From Streptomyces pseudovenezuelae (lineage in GTDB: Bacteria; Actinomycetota; Actinomycetes; Streptomycetales; Streptomycetaceae), in the NCBI RefSeq assembly GCF_029892565.1, contig NZ_JARXVH010000005.1, positions 310,001 to 374,000 on the forward strand: a stretch of DNA of 64,000 bases, given 5' to 3'. Position numbers and translations under genes: made by a program. Below the pieces are notes generated by a model. That model was not told the DNA's origin, searched no databases, and saw only the letters and a program-made list of their open reading frames with translations. Within the stretch, counting starts at the first letter, position 1, and each line of letters opens with the position of its first letter. Below, piece after piece: positions 1 to 7,766 of the stretch.

Positions 1-1
1 G

Positions 2-574
2 GCCCAGTGCTCGCGCTGGCTGACCGCTCAGGGGGCCCACCCGGTCGCCCTGGACATCTCCCACCGCCAGCTCCAGCACGCGCTGCGCATCGGTGGGACC
101 TTCCCCTTGGTCTGCGCCGACGCCGGCGCGCTCCCCTTCGCGGACGGCTCCTTCGACCTGGCGTGCTCGGCGTACGGGGCGCTGCCGTTCGTCGCGGACC
201 CGGTGCTGGTGCTGACGGAGGTGCGGCGGGTGCTGCGTCCGGGCGGCCGGTTCGTGTTCTCGGTGACGCATCCGATCCGCTGGGCGTTCCCGGACGAGCC
301 GGGCCCCGAGGGCCTGTCGGTCTCCGCCTCCTACTTCGACCGCACCCCCTATGTCGAGCAGGACGAGGAGGGCCACGCGGTCTACGTCGAGCACCACCGC
401 ACGATCGGCGACCGGGTGCGGGACGTCGTGGCGGCGGGCTTCCGGCTGGTGGACCTGGTCGAGCCGGAGTGGCCGTCCTGGAACACCTCGGAGTGGGGCG
501 GCTGGTCCCCGCTGCGCGGGAACCTGATCCCGGGCACGGCCGTCTTCGTGTGCGAGCGGGACCTGAGGGACTGA
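2..574 (+). CDS. Class I SAM-dependent methyltransferase, 5'-truncated by window edge
   Basis: The frame is open from the left edge to a TGA at 572-574, so the N-terminus, including the glycine-rich SAM loop, lies outside the window. About 190 residues remain. Visible family marks are an acidic SAM-contact segment (VALDIS), the motif LPFADGSFDLA, which is typical of Methyltransf_11 proteins, and the RVLRPGGRFVFS strand. The reaction would be methyl transfer from S-adenosylmethionine to a small molecule. Nothing in the sequence or neighbours identifies the substrate. The internal ATG at 107 opens the same frame but would remove conserved sequence, so it is not the true start. It lies about 70 bp upstream of the helicase gene on the same strand. 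Confidence 0.85.
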   Translation, partial: AQCSRWLTAQGAHPVALDISHRQLQHALRIGGTFPLVCADAGALPFADGSFDLACSAYGALPFVADPVLVLTEVRRVLRPGGRFVFSVTHPIRWAFPDEPGPEGLSVSASYFDRTPYVEQDEEGHAVYVEHHRTIGDRVRDVVAAGFRLVDLVEPEWPSWNTSEWGGWSPLRGNLIPGTAVFVCERDLRD

Positions 575-646
575 CACGGGCGGGACCGAAGAGAGAAGCG
601 CACGCACGCGTGGAGGGCGTTTTCGGGGACGTACGACACTAGGGGC

Positions 647-3172
647 GTGATCCGTTACGAGGCCCTGGACGCCCTCCCCGTGCGCGGTGCCCTGCCCGCG
701 CTGAGCGACGCCCTGGAGGGACACGGCACGGCGGTCCTCGTGGCGCCGCCCGGCACCGGCAAGACGACCCTCGTGCCGCTCGCCCTGGCGGGCCTGCTGG
801 GCGACGGGCCGGCGCGACGCGTCGTGGTCGCCGAGCCGCGCCGTATCGCCGCCCGTGCCGCCGCCCGGCGGATGGCGTGGCTGCTGGGCGAGCAGGTCGG
901 CGCGAGCGTCGGCTACACCGTGCGTGGCGAGCGGGTCGTCGGGCGGCACGCACGCGTGGAGGTCGTCACGACGGGTGTGCTGCTGCAACGGCTGCAGCGC
1001 GACCAGGAGTTGGCCGGTGTGGACGTGGTGGTGCTCGACGAGTGCCATGAGCGGCATCTGGACGCGGACACCACGGCGGCGTTCCTGTGGGACGTGCGCG
1101 AGACGCTGCGGCCGGAGCTGCGCCTGGTGGCCGCGTCGGCGACGACGGACGCGGCGGGCTGGGCCCGGCTGCTGGGCGGGGCGCCGGTGATCGAGGCCGA
1201 GGGCGCCGCGTACCCGGTGGAGGTGGTCTGGGCGCCGCCGGTACGGCCCGTACGGCCGCCGCACGGGATGCGGGTCGATCCGGCGCTGCTCACGCATGTG
1301 GCGTCGGTGGTGCGGCGGGCGCTGGCCGAGCGGGACGGGGACGTGCTGTGCTTCCTGCCGGGCGTGGGCGAGATCGCGCGCGTGGCGGGGCAGTTGGGGG
1401 AGCTCGGTGACGTCGACGTGCTCCAGGTGCACGGGCGGGCGCCGGCTGCCGTGCAGGACGCGGTGCTGGTGGCCGGTGCGCGGCGCCGGGTGGTGCTTGC
1501 CACCTCGGTCGCGGAGTCCTCGCTGACGGTGCCCGGCGTGCGGTCGGTCGTCGACTCGGGGCTGGCGCGGGAGCCGCGGGTCGATCACGCGCGCGGGCTG
1601 AGCGCCCTGGCGACCGTACGGGCCTCGCAGGCGGCGGGGAGGCAGCGGGCGGGGCGGGCCGGGCGTGAGGCGCCGGGCGGGGTGTACCGGTGCTGGGCGG
1701 AGGCGGAAGACGCGCGGCTGCCGCGCTTCCCGTCGCCGGAGATCAAGGTGGCCGACCTGACGGCGTTCGCCCTCCAGACGGCGTGCTGGGGCGATCCGGA
1801 CGCGTCCGGTCTCGCGCTGCTGGACGCGCCGCCCGGTGGCGCGATGGCGGCGGCGCGGGCGGTACTGACGGCGATCGGGGCGGTGGACTCCGGCGGCCGG
1901 GCCACGGACCGTGGGGTGCGGCTGGCCCGGCTGGGGTTGCACCCGCGACTGGGGCGGGCGTTGCTCGACACCTCCGGTGCGGGGGCCGAGGTGGTGGCCC
2001 TGCTCAGCGAGGAGGCGCCACGGGGGTACGGGGATGATCTCGCCGACGCGCTGCGGGCCGCCCGGCGCGGTGGCGACGCCTACGCGGGACGGTGGCGTCA
2101 GGAGGTGCGACGGCTGCGGGCGGCCTCGGCGGAGTTCGCCGAGCCAGGCGCCCGGCGCCCTCTGGGCGCGAACAGCGCGGCCTCGCCGAGTGCCCCGGGC
2201 GACGACCGCCTCGTGGGTCTCGTCGCCGCTCTCGCCTTCCCCGAGCGCGTCGCCAAGGCCGAGGGCGGCTCGTATCTCATGGTCTCCGGCACGCGCGCGG
2301 AGCTCGGCGAGGGCACCGGTCTGCGCGGCGCCCCATGGATCGCCGTGGCCGTCGCCGACCGGCCCGTCGGGCGGGGGCACGCGCGCGTGCAGCTCGCGGC
2401 GACCGTCGACGAAGGGGTCGCCCGATCCGCGGCGGGGGCGCTGCTGGAGGAGCGGGAGGAGGTCCACTGGGCCGACGGGGACGTCGTCGCACGGCGCGTG
2501 GAGCGGCTCGGGGCGATCGAGTTGGCTGTGCGGCCGTTGAAGAAGGCCGACCCCGTCCTCGTACGCGAGGCGCTTCTCGAAGGGCTGCGGCAGGAGGGGT
2601 TCGGGCTGTTGCGGTGGTCGTCCGACGCCGTCGTACTGCGTCAGCGGCTCGCCTTTCTGCGGCTGCGGCTCGGGGAGCCGTGGCCCGATGTCGGTGACGA
2701 CGCTCTCCACGCGCGCGTGGACGAGTGGTTGGAGCCGGAGCTGGGGCGGGCCCGGCGGCGGGCCGACCTCGGGCGGATCGAGGCCGGACAGGCGCTCGGC
2801 AGGCTGCTGCCGTGGGCCTCGGGTGAGGCGGGCCGGCTGGACGAGTTGGCGCCCGAGCGGATGGCCGTACCGAGCGGGTCCAGGATCCGGATCGACTACG
2901 GCGATCCCGAGCGGCCCGTGCTCGCGGTGAAGCTGCAGGAGATGTTCGGGCTCCAGGAGTCCCCCGCCGTCGCCGGGGTGCCACTGCTCGTGCACCTGCT
3001 CTCCCCGGCAGGGCGGCCCGCCGCGGTCACCGCCGATCTGGCGTCGTTCTGGCGGGACGGCTACAAGGGCGTGCGCGCCGAGCTGCGCGGGCGGTATCCG
3101 AAGCATCCCTGGCCGGAGGACCCGGCCGCGGCGGAGCCGACGCGGTACACCAACGCGCGGCTCAGGCGGTGA
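647..3172 (+). CDS. hrpB: ATP-dependent helicase HrpB
   Basis: 841-residue DEAH/RHA-type superfamily 2 helicase. The Walker A loop (GTGKTT, residues 36-41) and a DECH Walker B motif (near residue 131) are present. They are followed by the helicase C domain with a QRAGRAGR motif VI, the HA2 region, and a C-terminal HrpB domain ending in an HPWPEDP segment typical of the family. Length matches bacterial HrpB (about 800-850). The cellular role of HrpB is poorly defined; RNA or nucleic-acid remodelling is inferred from the family. The GTG start has no useful Shine-Dalgarno sequence. A TACGACACT stretch ends a few bases upstream and could be a -10 region for a leaderless transcript (inference). 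The gene overlaps the convergent DUF3068 gene by 11 bp. Confidence 0.93.
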   Translation: MIRYEALDALPVRGALPALSDALEGHGTAVLVAPPGTGKTTLVPLALAGLLGDGPARRVVVAEPRRIAARAAARRMAWLLGEQVGASVGYTVRGERVVGRHARVEVVTTGVLLQRLQRDQELAGVDVVVLDECHERHLDADTTAAFLWDVRETLRPELRLVAASATTDAAGWARLLGGAPVIEAEGAAYPVEVVWAPPVRPVRPPHGMRVDPALLTHVASVVRRALAERDGDVLCFLPGVGEIARVAGQLGELGDVDVLQVHGRAPAAVQDAVLVAGARRRVVLATSVAESSLTVPGVRSVVDSGLAREPRVDHARGLSALATVRASQAAGRQRAGRAGREAPGGVYRCWAEAEDARLPRFPSPEIKVADLTAFALQTACWGDPDASGLALLDAPPGGAMAAARAVLTAIGAVDSGGRATDRGVRLARLGLHPRLGRALLDTSGAGAEVVALLSEEAPRGYGDDLADALRAARRGGDAYAGRWRQEVRRLRAASAEFAEPGARRPLGANSAASPSAPGDDRLVGLVAALAFPERVAKAEGGSYLMVSGTRAELGEGTGLRGAPWIAVAVADRPVGRGHARVQLAATVDEGVARSAAGALLEEREEVHWADGDVVARRVERLGAIELAVRPLKKADPVLVREALLEGLRQEGFGLLRWSSDAVVLRQRLAFLRLRLGEPWPDVGDDALHARVDEWLEPELGRARRRADLGRIEAGQALGRLLPWASGEAGRLDELAPERMAVPSGSRIRIDYGDPERPVLAVKLQEMFGLQESPAVAGVPLLVHLLSPAGRPAAVTADLASFWRDGYKGVRAELRGRYPKHPWPEDPAAAEPTRYTNARLRR

Positions 3173-4154
3173 CCGGTTCCGGCGCCGAGGACTCGGACGG
3201 TTCCGGGTCGGCCGGGCGGCGGCTGCGGGCCTCCAGGTAGAGGGAGAGGGCCAGGAGAAGGATGCCGAGGGCGAGGAAGCCCCAGGGGAGGTACGAGGTC
3301 AGCAGCAGGACCAGGGTGCGGTTGGACTTGACCAGGGCGACGGTGTGCTCGATGTAGTCCTCGCGCATCTTCACGTGACCGGAGAACGCGGTCACCTTGT
3401 CCCGGCCGCCGAGCAGCGTGCCGCCGCGCAGCTCCTCCTTGTGGATCTCCTCGCCGTGGACCGGGGCGCCGGTGACGGGCTCGACCCAGAACTTGCGGAC
3501 CGTGGTGTACCAACGGGTCGTGCCCGTCTTGGCGACCGACTCGGGGGTGATGCCCTTGACGGGCATGACCTTGGGGAAGGTGACCTTGGTCCAGGGGACG
3601 GTCTCCTCGAAGTAATAGACCTTCAGGCCGCGGAAGTTCTGGGTGCCCTTGTAGTGGATGGGGGCGCTGGTGCGGGTCTGCGCGTCGAAGTAGACGTAGT
3701 CCCGTTTCTCGGTCAGGAAGGGCCACTTGAACTCGATGCCCTCCCGTTTCACCGGGTCGTCGTCGACCATCTCGCCGGTGGCGTGGACGGGTTCCTGGGA
3801 GTGGGCGTCGAAGATGTAGCGCTCGGGGAGCTTGGAGACCATCTTGCCGTCGGGGCCCTGGACATAGGAGAGGCTGTCCCAGACGACGACGTCCTTGCCG
3901 TACGTCTTCTCGACCTTGTCGGCGGCCTGCACATTGCCCTTGAGGGTCTGCACGATGGTGACCTTCGGGACCTTCTTCGCCTTCATCGTGCCGTAGTCGA
4001 GAAGGGTCGCGTCCTTCGCCTCAAGGACCATGTCCTGATACTGGTTCGCCGGGATCTTGGCCAGGCGCGGGAAGGCGTACCAGCGCAGGAGCGGGGACAG
4101 CGCCGTGAAGAACACGGCGAGGGCGAGCAGGACCAGACTGGCCTTGCGGCGCAT
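3162..4154 (-). CDS. DUF3068 (PorA-like) membrane-anchored protein
   Basis: 330 residues with an N-terminal transmembrane segment or uncleaved signal (about residues 5-25), a large extracytoplasmic region, and a second hydrophobic segment near residues 280-305 followed by an Arg-rich, acidic cytoplasmic tail. This two-span layout and the opening after the first helix (LRWYAFPRLAKIPANQYQ) are typical of DUF3068, annotated in some actinobacteria as PorA-family. Biochemical function is unknown. The ATG is preceded by GGGAGG at 5-nt spacing. It is downstream of the micro-protein gene by 21 bp on the same strand, so the two are probably co-transcribed. Confidence 0.85.
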   Translation of the reverse strand: MRRKASLVLLALAVFFTALSPLLRWYAFPRLAKIPANQYQDMVLEAKDATLLDYGTMKAKKVPKVTIVQTLKGNVQAADKVEKTYGKDVVVWDSLSYVQGPDGKMVSKLPERYIFDAHSQEPVHATGEMVDDDPVKREGIEFKWPFLTEKRDYVYFDAQTRTSAPIHYKGTQNFRGLKVYYFEETVPWTKVTFPKVMPVKGITPESVAKTGTTRWYTTVRKFWVEPVTGAPVHGEEIHKEELRGGTLLGGRDKVTAFSGHVKMREDYIEHTVALVKSNRTLVLLLTSYLPWGFLALGILLLALSLYLEARSRRPADPEPSESSAPEPVTA

Positions 4155-4175
4155 CTCGGCCTCCCGGGCGGACGG

Positions 4176-4310
4176 CTACGGGTGTGCGGGGACCGTCGTC
4201 AGCAGCGGTTTCGGGGACGTCTTGCCGGCCGGCGAGCCCATCGCGGTCATCGTGAGAACGAGGGCGAACGCCAGGGCGAGACCGGTCGCGGCGGCGATCA
4301 GAGCACGCAT
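4176..4310 (-). CDS. SPW_0924-family micro-protein
   Basis: 44-residue protein starting MRALIAAATGLALAF and ending KPLLTTVPAHP. One hydrophobic helix (residues 3-24) is followed by a short polar tail, as in the SPW_0924 family of small Streptomyces membrane or exported proteins. The frame extends upstream, but the ATG at 4308-4310 has GGGAGG 5 nt ahead and family members begin here. The function is unknown. The 21-bp gap to the DUF3068 gene suggests an operon. The assignment to the family is from memory of its very conserved sequence. Confidence 0.8.
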   Translation of the reverse strand: MRALIAAATGLALAFALVLTMTAMGSPAGKTSPKPLLTTVPAHP

Positions 4311-4418
4311 GCCTGCCTCCCGACGGACTGGGAACCGATGGACGGACGGGAACTGATACATCGTCAGGTCCGGCACCGTAGCAACGGGTGGGCGAGATGA
4401 GAACACGTCGTACACACA

Positions 4419-4453
4419 ACGACGGCGCCCCTTCGGTGAAGGGACGCCGTCGT
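4419..4453 (-). terminator. Stem-loop terminator after the transglycosylase gene
   Basis: Perfect 9-bp arms (ACGACGGCG at 4419-4427 and its complement at 4445-4453) enclose a second 6-bp stem (CCCTTC / GAAGGG) with a 3-nt loop. It lies 18 bp downstream of the transglycosylase stop codon on the minus strand. There is no long T-run, which is normal for Streptomyces terminators. Confidence 0.7.
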
Positions 4454-4470
4454 GGTCGTACGAGAGGCCG

Positions 4471-6201
4471 CTAGGGCGTGGCGCTCGCCGACGCGCTCCC
4501 GGACGGGCTGGGCGAGGGAGACGTGTCGGCCGGTGCCGCCACCGTCAGTTCGACGGTGAGGGTGGCGCCGCCCGCTGTGGTGATGCGGAGCAGGTAGGTG
4601 CCGCTGGTGTCGTCCGCGTAGAGCTTGGGCAGCTTGATCAGGCCGTTGGCGTCCGTCGTCAGGCCCTTGAGGGTGCGTACGGTCTTGCCGTCCGCGTCCT
4701 TGAAGTAGGGGCCCTTGTCGTTCTCGGTGGCGTCGTCCGCCGACTTGACGAGGGTGGCGGTGGCCGCGACCTTGTCCGCGACGGCGTCCTTGTAGGTGGC
4801 CTTCACCTCGACCTGGTCGGCGAACTCGCCGCCCGGGACGCAGGTCAGCGCGGTGGTGCTGGTGCGGGCGAGGGTGTCGGCGACGCGCTGGGTGACGGTG
4901 GCCGTGTAGTCGAGGGCTGTGACCGAGCGGCCGACGACCGTGGCGCGGACGGTGAAGTCGCCGGTCTTCTCGCCTGCTTGGAGCGCGGGCGCGACGGCCA
5001 CGCCGGAGGCGTTGGTGACGACCGTGGCGACACTCTCGCCGCCGGTGAAGGTCGCGTCGGTGGTGCCGACGATGGTGAAGCGGACCCTGACCTTGGCGAC
5101 GGTCTTGCCGGCCTTGGTCTCCGCCTTGGTGCTGATCTTCTTGGCGAACGCCTCGCCCGCCGTCGCGGTCAACTTGGCGGTGCCGCTGTCCTCCAGGTGG
5201 TCCACCGTGTCGGTGGGCGTCTGCGGAGGCGTCGTGGGCGGGCTGCTCGGGTCGCTCGGGTCGGTCGACGGCGGCGTGCTGGGATCGGCCGGCTTCGACG
5301 GGTGCGTCGGCTTCGACGGTGTCGAGGGCGTGTGCGACGGCGTCGGGTCGGTCGTGTCGTCGTCGCTGCGGTTCGACGGGATGGTGCCGGTGCCGTTCGG
5401 GATCTCGTGGGTGCCCTTGCGGTAGTACTCCAGCCACGACAGGACCGTGTGCAGGTAGTCCTGCGAGTTGTTGTAGCTGAGGATCGCGCGGTTCAGGTCG
5501 GCCTGCACCGACAGGTCCCAGTTGTTGCGGCACAGGTAGTGGCCGGCGGCGAGGGCGGCGTCGTAGACGTTGTTCGGGTTCTTCACCCCGTCGCCGTTGC
5601 CGTCGCGGCCCGCCCACGCCCAGGTGGACGGGATGAACTGCATGGGCCCGACGGCCTGGTCGTACGTGCTGTTGCCGTCGTACTGGCCGTTGTCGGTGTC
5701 CTGGATGAGCGCGAAGCCGTTGCCGTCGAGCTGCGGGCCGAGGATCGGGGTGATCGTGGTGCCGTCGGCGGTGACGTTGCCGCCGCGGGCCTGGCCGGAC
5801 TCCACCTTGCCGATGGCGGCGAGCAGTTGCCAGGGCAGGTTGCAGCCGGCCTTGGACTCGGCCAGCTCGGTCGCGGCCTTCTTGTAGGCGTCCAGGACGG
5901 TCGCGGGTATGCCGGCCTCGCCGTCGCCCTGCACGACCGGGGTGCCCACGGTCGGACTCGGCGCGGGGTTCGGGCTGTTGAGCGGCGGCAGGTCCGTGTA
6001 GTACGGCGAGTTACCGGTCGCGCCGCCCTCGTCGGAACCGGTGGCATCGGGCGAGGACTGGGCGTCGGCGGCGCTGGATCTGCCGTGGTCGTCGACCGTG
6101 GCTCCCGGAGCCTGGGACGCGGACAGCGCCGCGACCACGACCGCGGCCACCGCGGTGGTCGCCGCTCCCTTGCGCAGCCTCATGCCGAATTGCGCCGCCA
6201 T
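4471..6201 (-). CDS. Secreted lytic transglycosylase with Ig-like C-terminal domains
   Basis: About 576 residues. A signal peptide (RLRKG then a long Ala/Val core to about residue 35) is followed by a variable linker, a soluble lytic transglycosylase domain (about 95-235) with the catalytic Glu in KVESGQ and the fold motifs GPMQFIPSTW and YDAALAAGHYLC, a Ser/Thr/Pro-rich linker, then two Ig-like (invasin/Big-type) segments to the C-terminus. It should act outside the membrane, cleaving peptidoglycan glycan strands. The chosen ATG starts MAAQFGMRLRKG; the next Met, seven residues in, is an alternative. A GGAGGGG lies 12-18 nt upstream, further away than usual. The gene is monocistronic, with a strong terminator downstream. 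Confidence 0.85.
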   Translation of the reverse strand: MAAQFGMRLRKGAATTAVAAVVVAALSASQAPGATVDDHGRSSAADAQSSPDATGSDEGGATGNSPYYTDLPPLNSPNPAPSPTVGTPVVQGDGEAGIPATVLDAYKKAATELAESKAGCNLPWQLLAAIGKVESGQARGGNVTADGTTITPILGPQLDGNGFALIQDTDNGQYDGNSTYDQAVGPMQFIPSTWAWAGRDGNGDGVKNPNNVYDAALAAGHYLCRNNWDLSVQADLNRAILSYNNSQDYLHTVLSWLEYYRKGTHEIPNGTGTIPSNRSDDDTTDPTPSHTPSTPSKPTHPSKPADPSTPPSTDPSDPSSPPTTPPQTPTDTVDHLEDSGTAKLTATAGEAFAKKISTKAETKAGKTVAKVRVRFTIVGTTDATFTGGESVATVVTNASGVAVAPALQAGEKTGDFTVRATVVGRSVTALDYTATVTQRVADTLARTSTTALTCVPGGEFADQVEVKATYKDAVADKVAATATLVKSADDATENDKGPYFKDADGKTVRTLKGLTTDANGLIKLPKLYADDTSGTYLLRITTAGGATLTVELTVAAPADTSPSPSPSGSASASATP

Positions 6202-6517
6202 AGAGTGAACCAGCCCCTCCGTTGGACGCGCCCGTGCGCCCGTCGCTGTCTGCCGCGGGCCTGTTGGGCCCACCCTGTTGTGACGATCAACTCGGTGCGT
6301 CGGTTGCCCTCGTCACCGATTTCGGCGCTTTTCTCACCTGTTCGACCGCGCTCCCCCGGGCTCCACCGGCACGCCGACCCAGGCGACACTACGACAACTT
6401 CTTTTGCACGGGCACCCGTTCGTGCCCGATTTTCACCGGTTGGCCATATGAGGTTGGTGCCTTGTCGCGGCCCGCATACTGGACCGCAGCGACCACCCCG
6501 GCCGACGAGGAGCCCCC
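6202..6517. other. Divergent intergenic region, transglycosylase / DUF4184
   Basis: 316 bp between two divergent genes must hold both promoters. The AT-richer stretch 6390-6470 contains a 7-bp inverted repeat (CGGGCAC at 6409-6415, GTGCCCG at 6422-6428). I found no open frame of interest. The ydaO-type (c-di-AMP) riboswitch core that precedes several Streptomyces wall-lytic genes is not recognisable here. Confidence 0.4.
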
Positions 6518-7387
6518 TTGCCGTTCACCCTCAGCCACGCGGCCGCCGCACTGCCCGCGGTGCGCGCCGACGGAACGGGCCGGGGCCGACTGGTTCCGGC
6601 CGTGCTCGTGGCCGGTTCCTTCGCACCCGACATGACGTACTACGCGGCGAGTGCCCTTCCCGGGGCGATGCGATTCGGCGAATTCACGCACTCCTTCACG
6701 GGCGTCCTCACCTTCGACGTCCTGGTCTCCTGGGCACTGGTCGTCCTGTGGCTCCTGCTGCGCGAACCACTGGTGGCCCTGCTGCCCCGGGCCCGGCAAC
6801 CCCGCCCCGCCGCCCTGCTGCGATGCGGAAGGCCCCACGCGCGCGTACGCCCCTCCCTGCTGGCCCGTTGGTACGTCTCCGCGACGCTGGGCGCCCTGAC
6901 GCACGTCGTGTGGGACGCGTTCACGCACCACGACCGGTGGGGCGTACGGCTGCTGCCGGTCCTGGACCGGGACCTCGCGGGCTTTCCGCTCTTCTGGTAC
7001 GTCCAGTACGGCGGCTCACTGGTGGCCGCGATCGTGATCGGCGCGTTCCTGCTCCGCGCCCTGCGGCAGGTGCCCACGGTGGCCGGGCCCATGGGGGTCC
7101 CCGCACTGTCGGTACGCGACCGGTGGTGGGCCGGTGCCGTGATCGGCGGCTGCGCACTGGTCGCGGCGGTGCAGCGGGCGACGCGCTGGTGGGCGTACTG
7201 GGGCTCGACGGCCAAGCCCTGGGAACTGATCCCCACGGTCTGCTTCGGAGCGGGCGCGGGACTCGTGCTGGGCTTGTTGGTGTACGCCGCGGGGGTACGG
7301 GTGTGGCGGCCGGCGCCTGCCGCGGAGGGCTCGGCGGGTGTGCTTACGGGGTCGAGCCGTCGGGGCGGGGACGGGCGAGCCGGATGA
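6518..7387 (+). CDS. DUF4184 family integral membrane protein
   Basis: 289 residues beginning MPFTLSHAAAALP, the conserved opening of DUF4184 proteins, with GSFAPDMTYY and FTHSFTG following. Hydrophobic segments near residues 60-85, 115-130, 150-180, 200-220 and 240-260 indicate a polytopic membrane protein. A conserved H-x-x-W-D-x-F-T-H pattern (HVVWDAFTHHDRW) resembles the histidine-rich motifs of membrane metal-dependent hydrolases; no activity is established for the family. It starts at TTG with GAGGAG 5 nt upstream. The 3' end overlaps the convergent small gene by about 44 bp. Confidence 0.85.
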   Translation: MPFTLSHAAAALPAVRADGTGRGRLVPAVLVAGSFAPDMTYYAASALPGAMRFGEFTHSFTGVLTFDVLVSWALVVLWLLLREPLVALLPRARQPRPAALLRCGRPHARVRPSLLARWYVSATLGALTHVVWDAFTHHDRWGVRLLPVLDRDLAGFPLFWYVQYGGSLVAAIVIGAFLLRALRQVPTVAGPMGVPALSVRDRWWAGAVIGGCALVAAVQRATRWWAYWGSTAKPWELIPTVCFGAGAGLVLGLLVYAAGVRVWRPAPAAEGSAGVLTGSSRRGGDGRAG

Positions 7388-7625
7388 GGTGATCGCCCAG
7401 CAGGCCGGCCCAGAGCCGCCAGGCGGACGGCTCGCCCGAGCCGGTACGGGCGTCGAGGGCCGCTCGGGGCAGCCTGCGCCGCAGGACCAGGCCGGGTTCG
7501 GCAGGGATGCGGGCGGTGCTCGCGTCGGCCGCGAAGACCGGGACCGAGGTGAACGCGAGACGGGGGCTTGCGTCGGTGCTCGCCTGCGCTGACGCCGTCC
7601 GGCGGTGGAGCATGCGTATACCCAT
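7344..7625 (-). CDS. Small conserved Streptomyces hypothetical protein
   Basis: 93 residues starting MGIRMLHRRT. The pattern MLHRRT...(V/F)AADASTARIP...AWRLWA recurs, as I recall, in short hypothetical proteins of many streptomycetes, which is the main reason to call it real. It has no signal peptide or membrane segment and is basic. The start at 7623-7625 has AAGGA 7 nt upstream; the Met four residues on is an alternative. It lies downstream of polA on the same strand, with a gap of about 140 bp from the polA stop. The function is unknown. Confidence 0.6.
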   Translation of the reverse strand: MGIRMLHRRTASAQASTDASPRLAFTSVPVFAADASTARIPAEPGLVLRRRLPRAALDARTGSGEPSAWRLWAGLLGDHLIRLARPRPDGSTP

Positions 7626-7766
7626 GCCCGCATCCTTGCGGGAGGGCGGGGACGGGGGCGCTTTTGCGGGGGCCACGTGAGTGACGGGCCCTGCGGGGGC
7701 GCGTCCGCGCCGAGCTCCGTTGCAGGGCCCTGCACCGACTCGCCCCCTCTGTCGAACCGCCGGAGG

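Noticed and set aside
6202-6460. Possible ydaO (c-di-AMP) riboswitch ahead of the transglycosylase gene
   Set aside because: The leader has GGGGGAGC and GCCGAAATC-like pieces, but the conserved GTCAGCTAACC segment and closing helices are missing. A covariance search with RF00379 would settle it.
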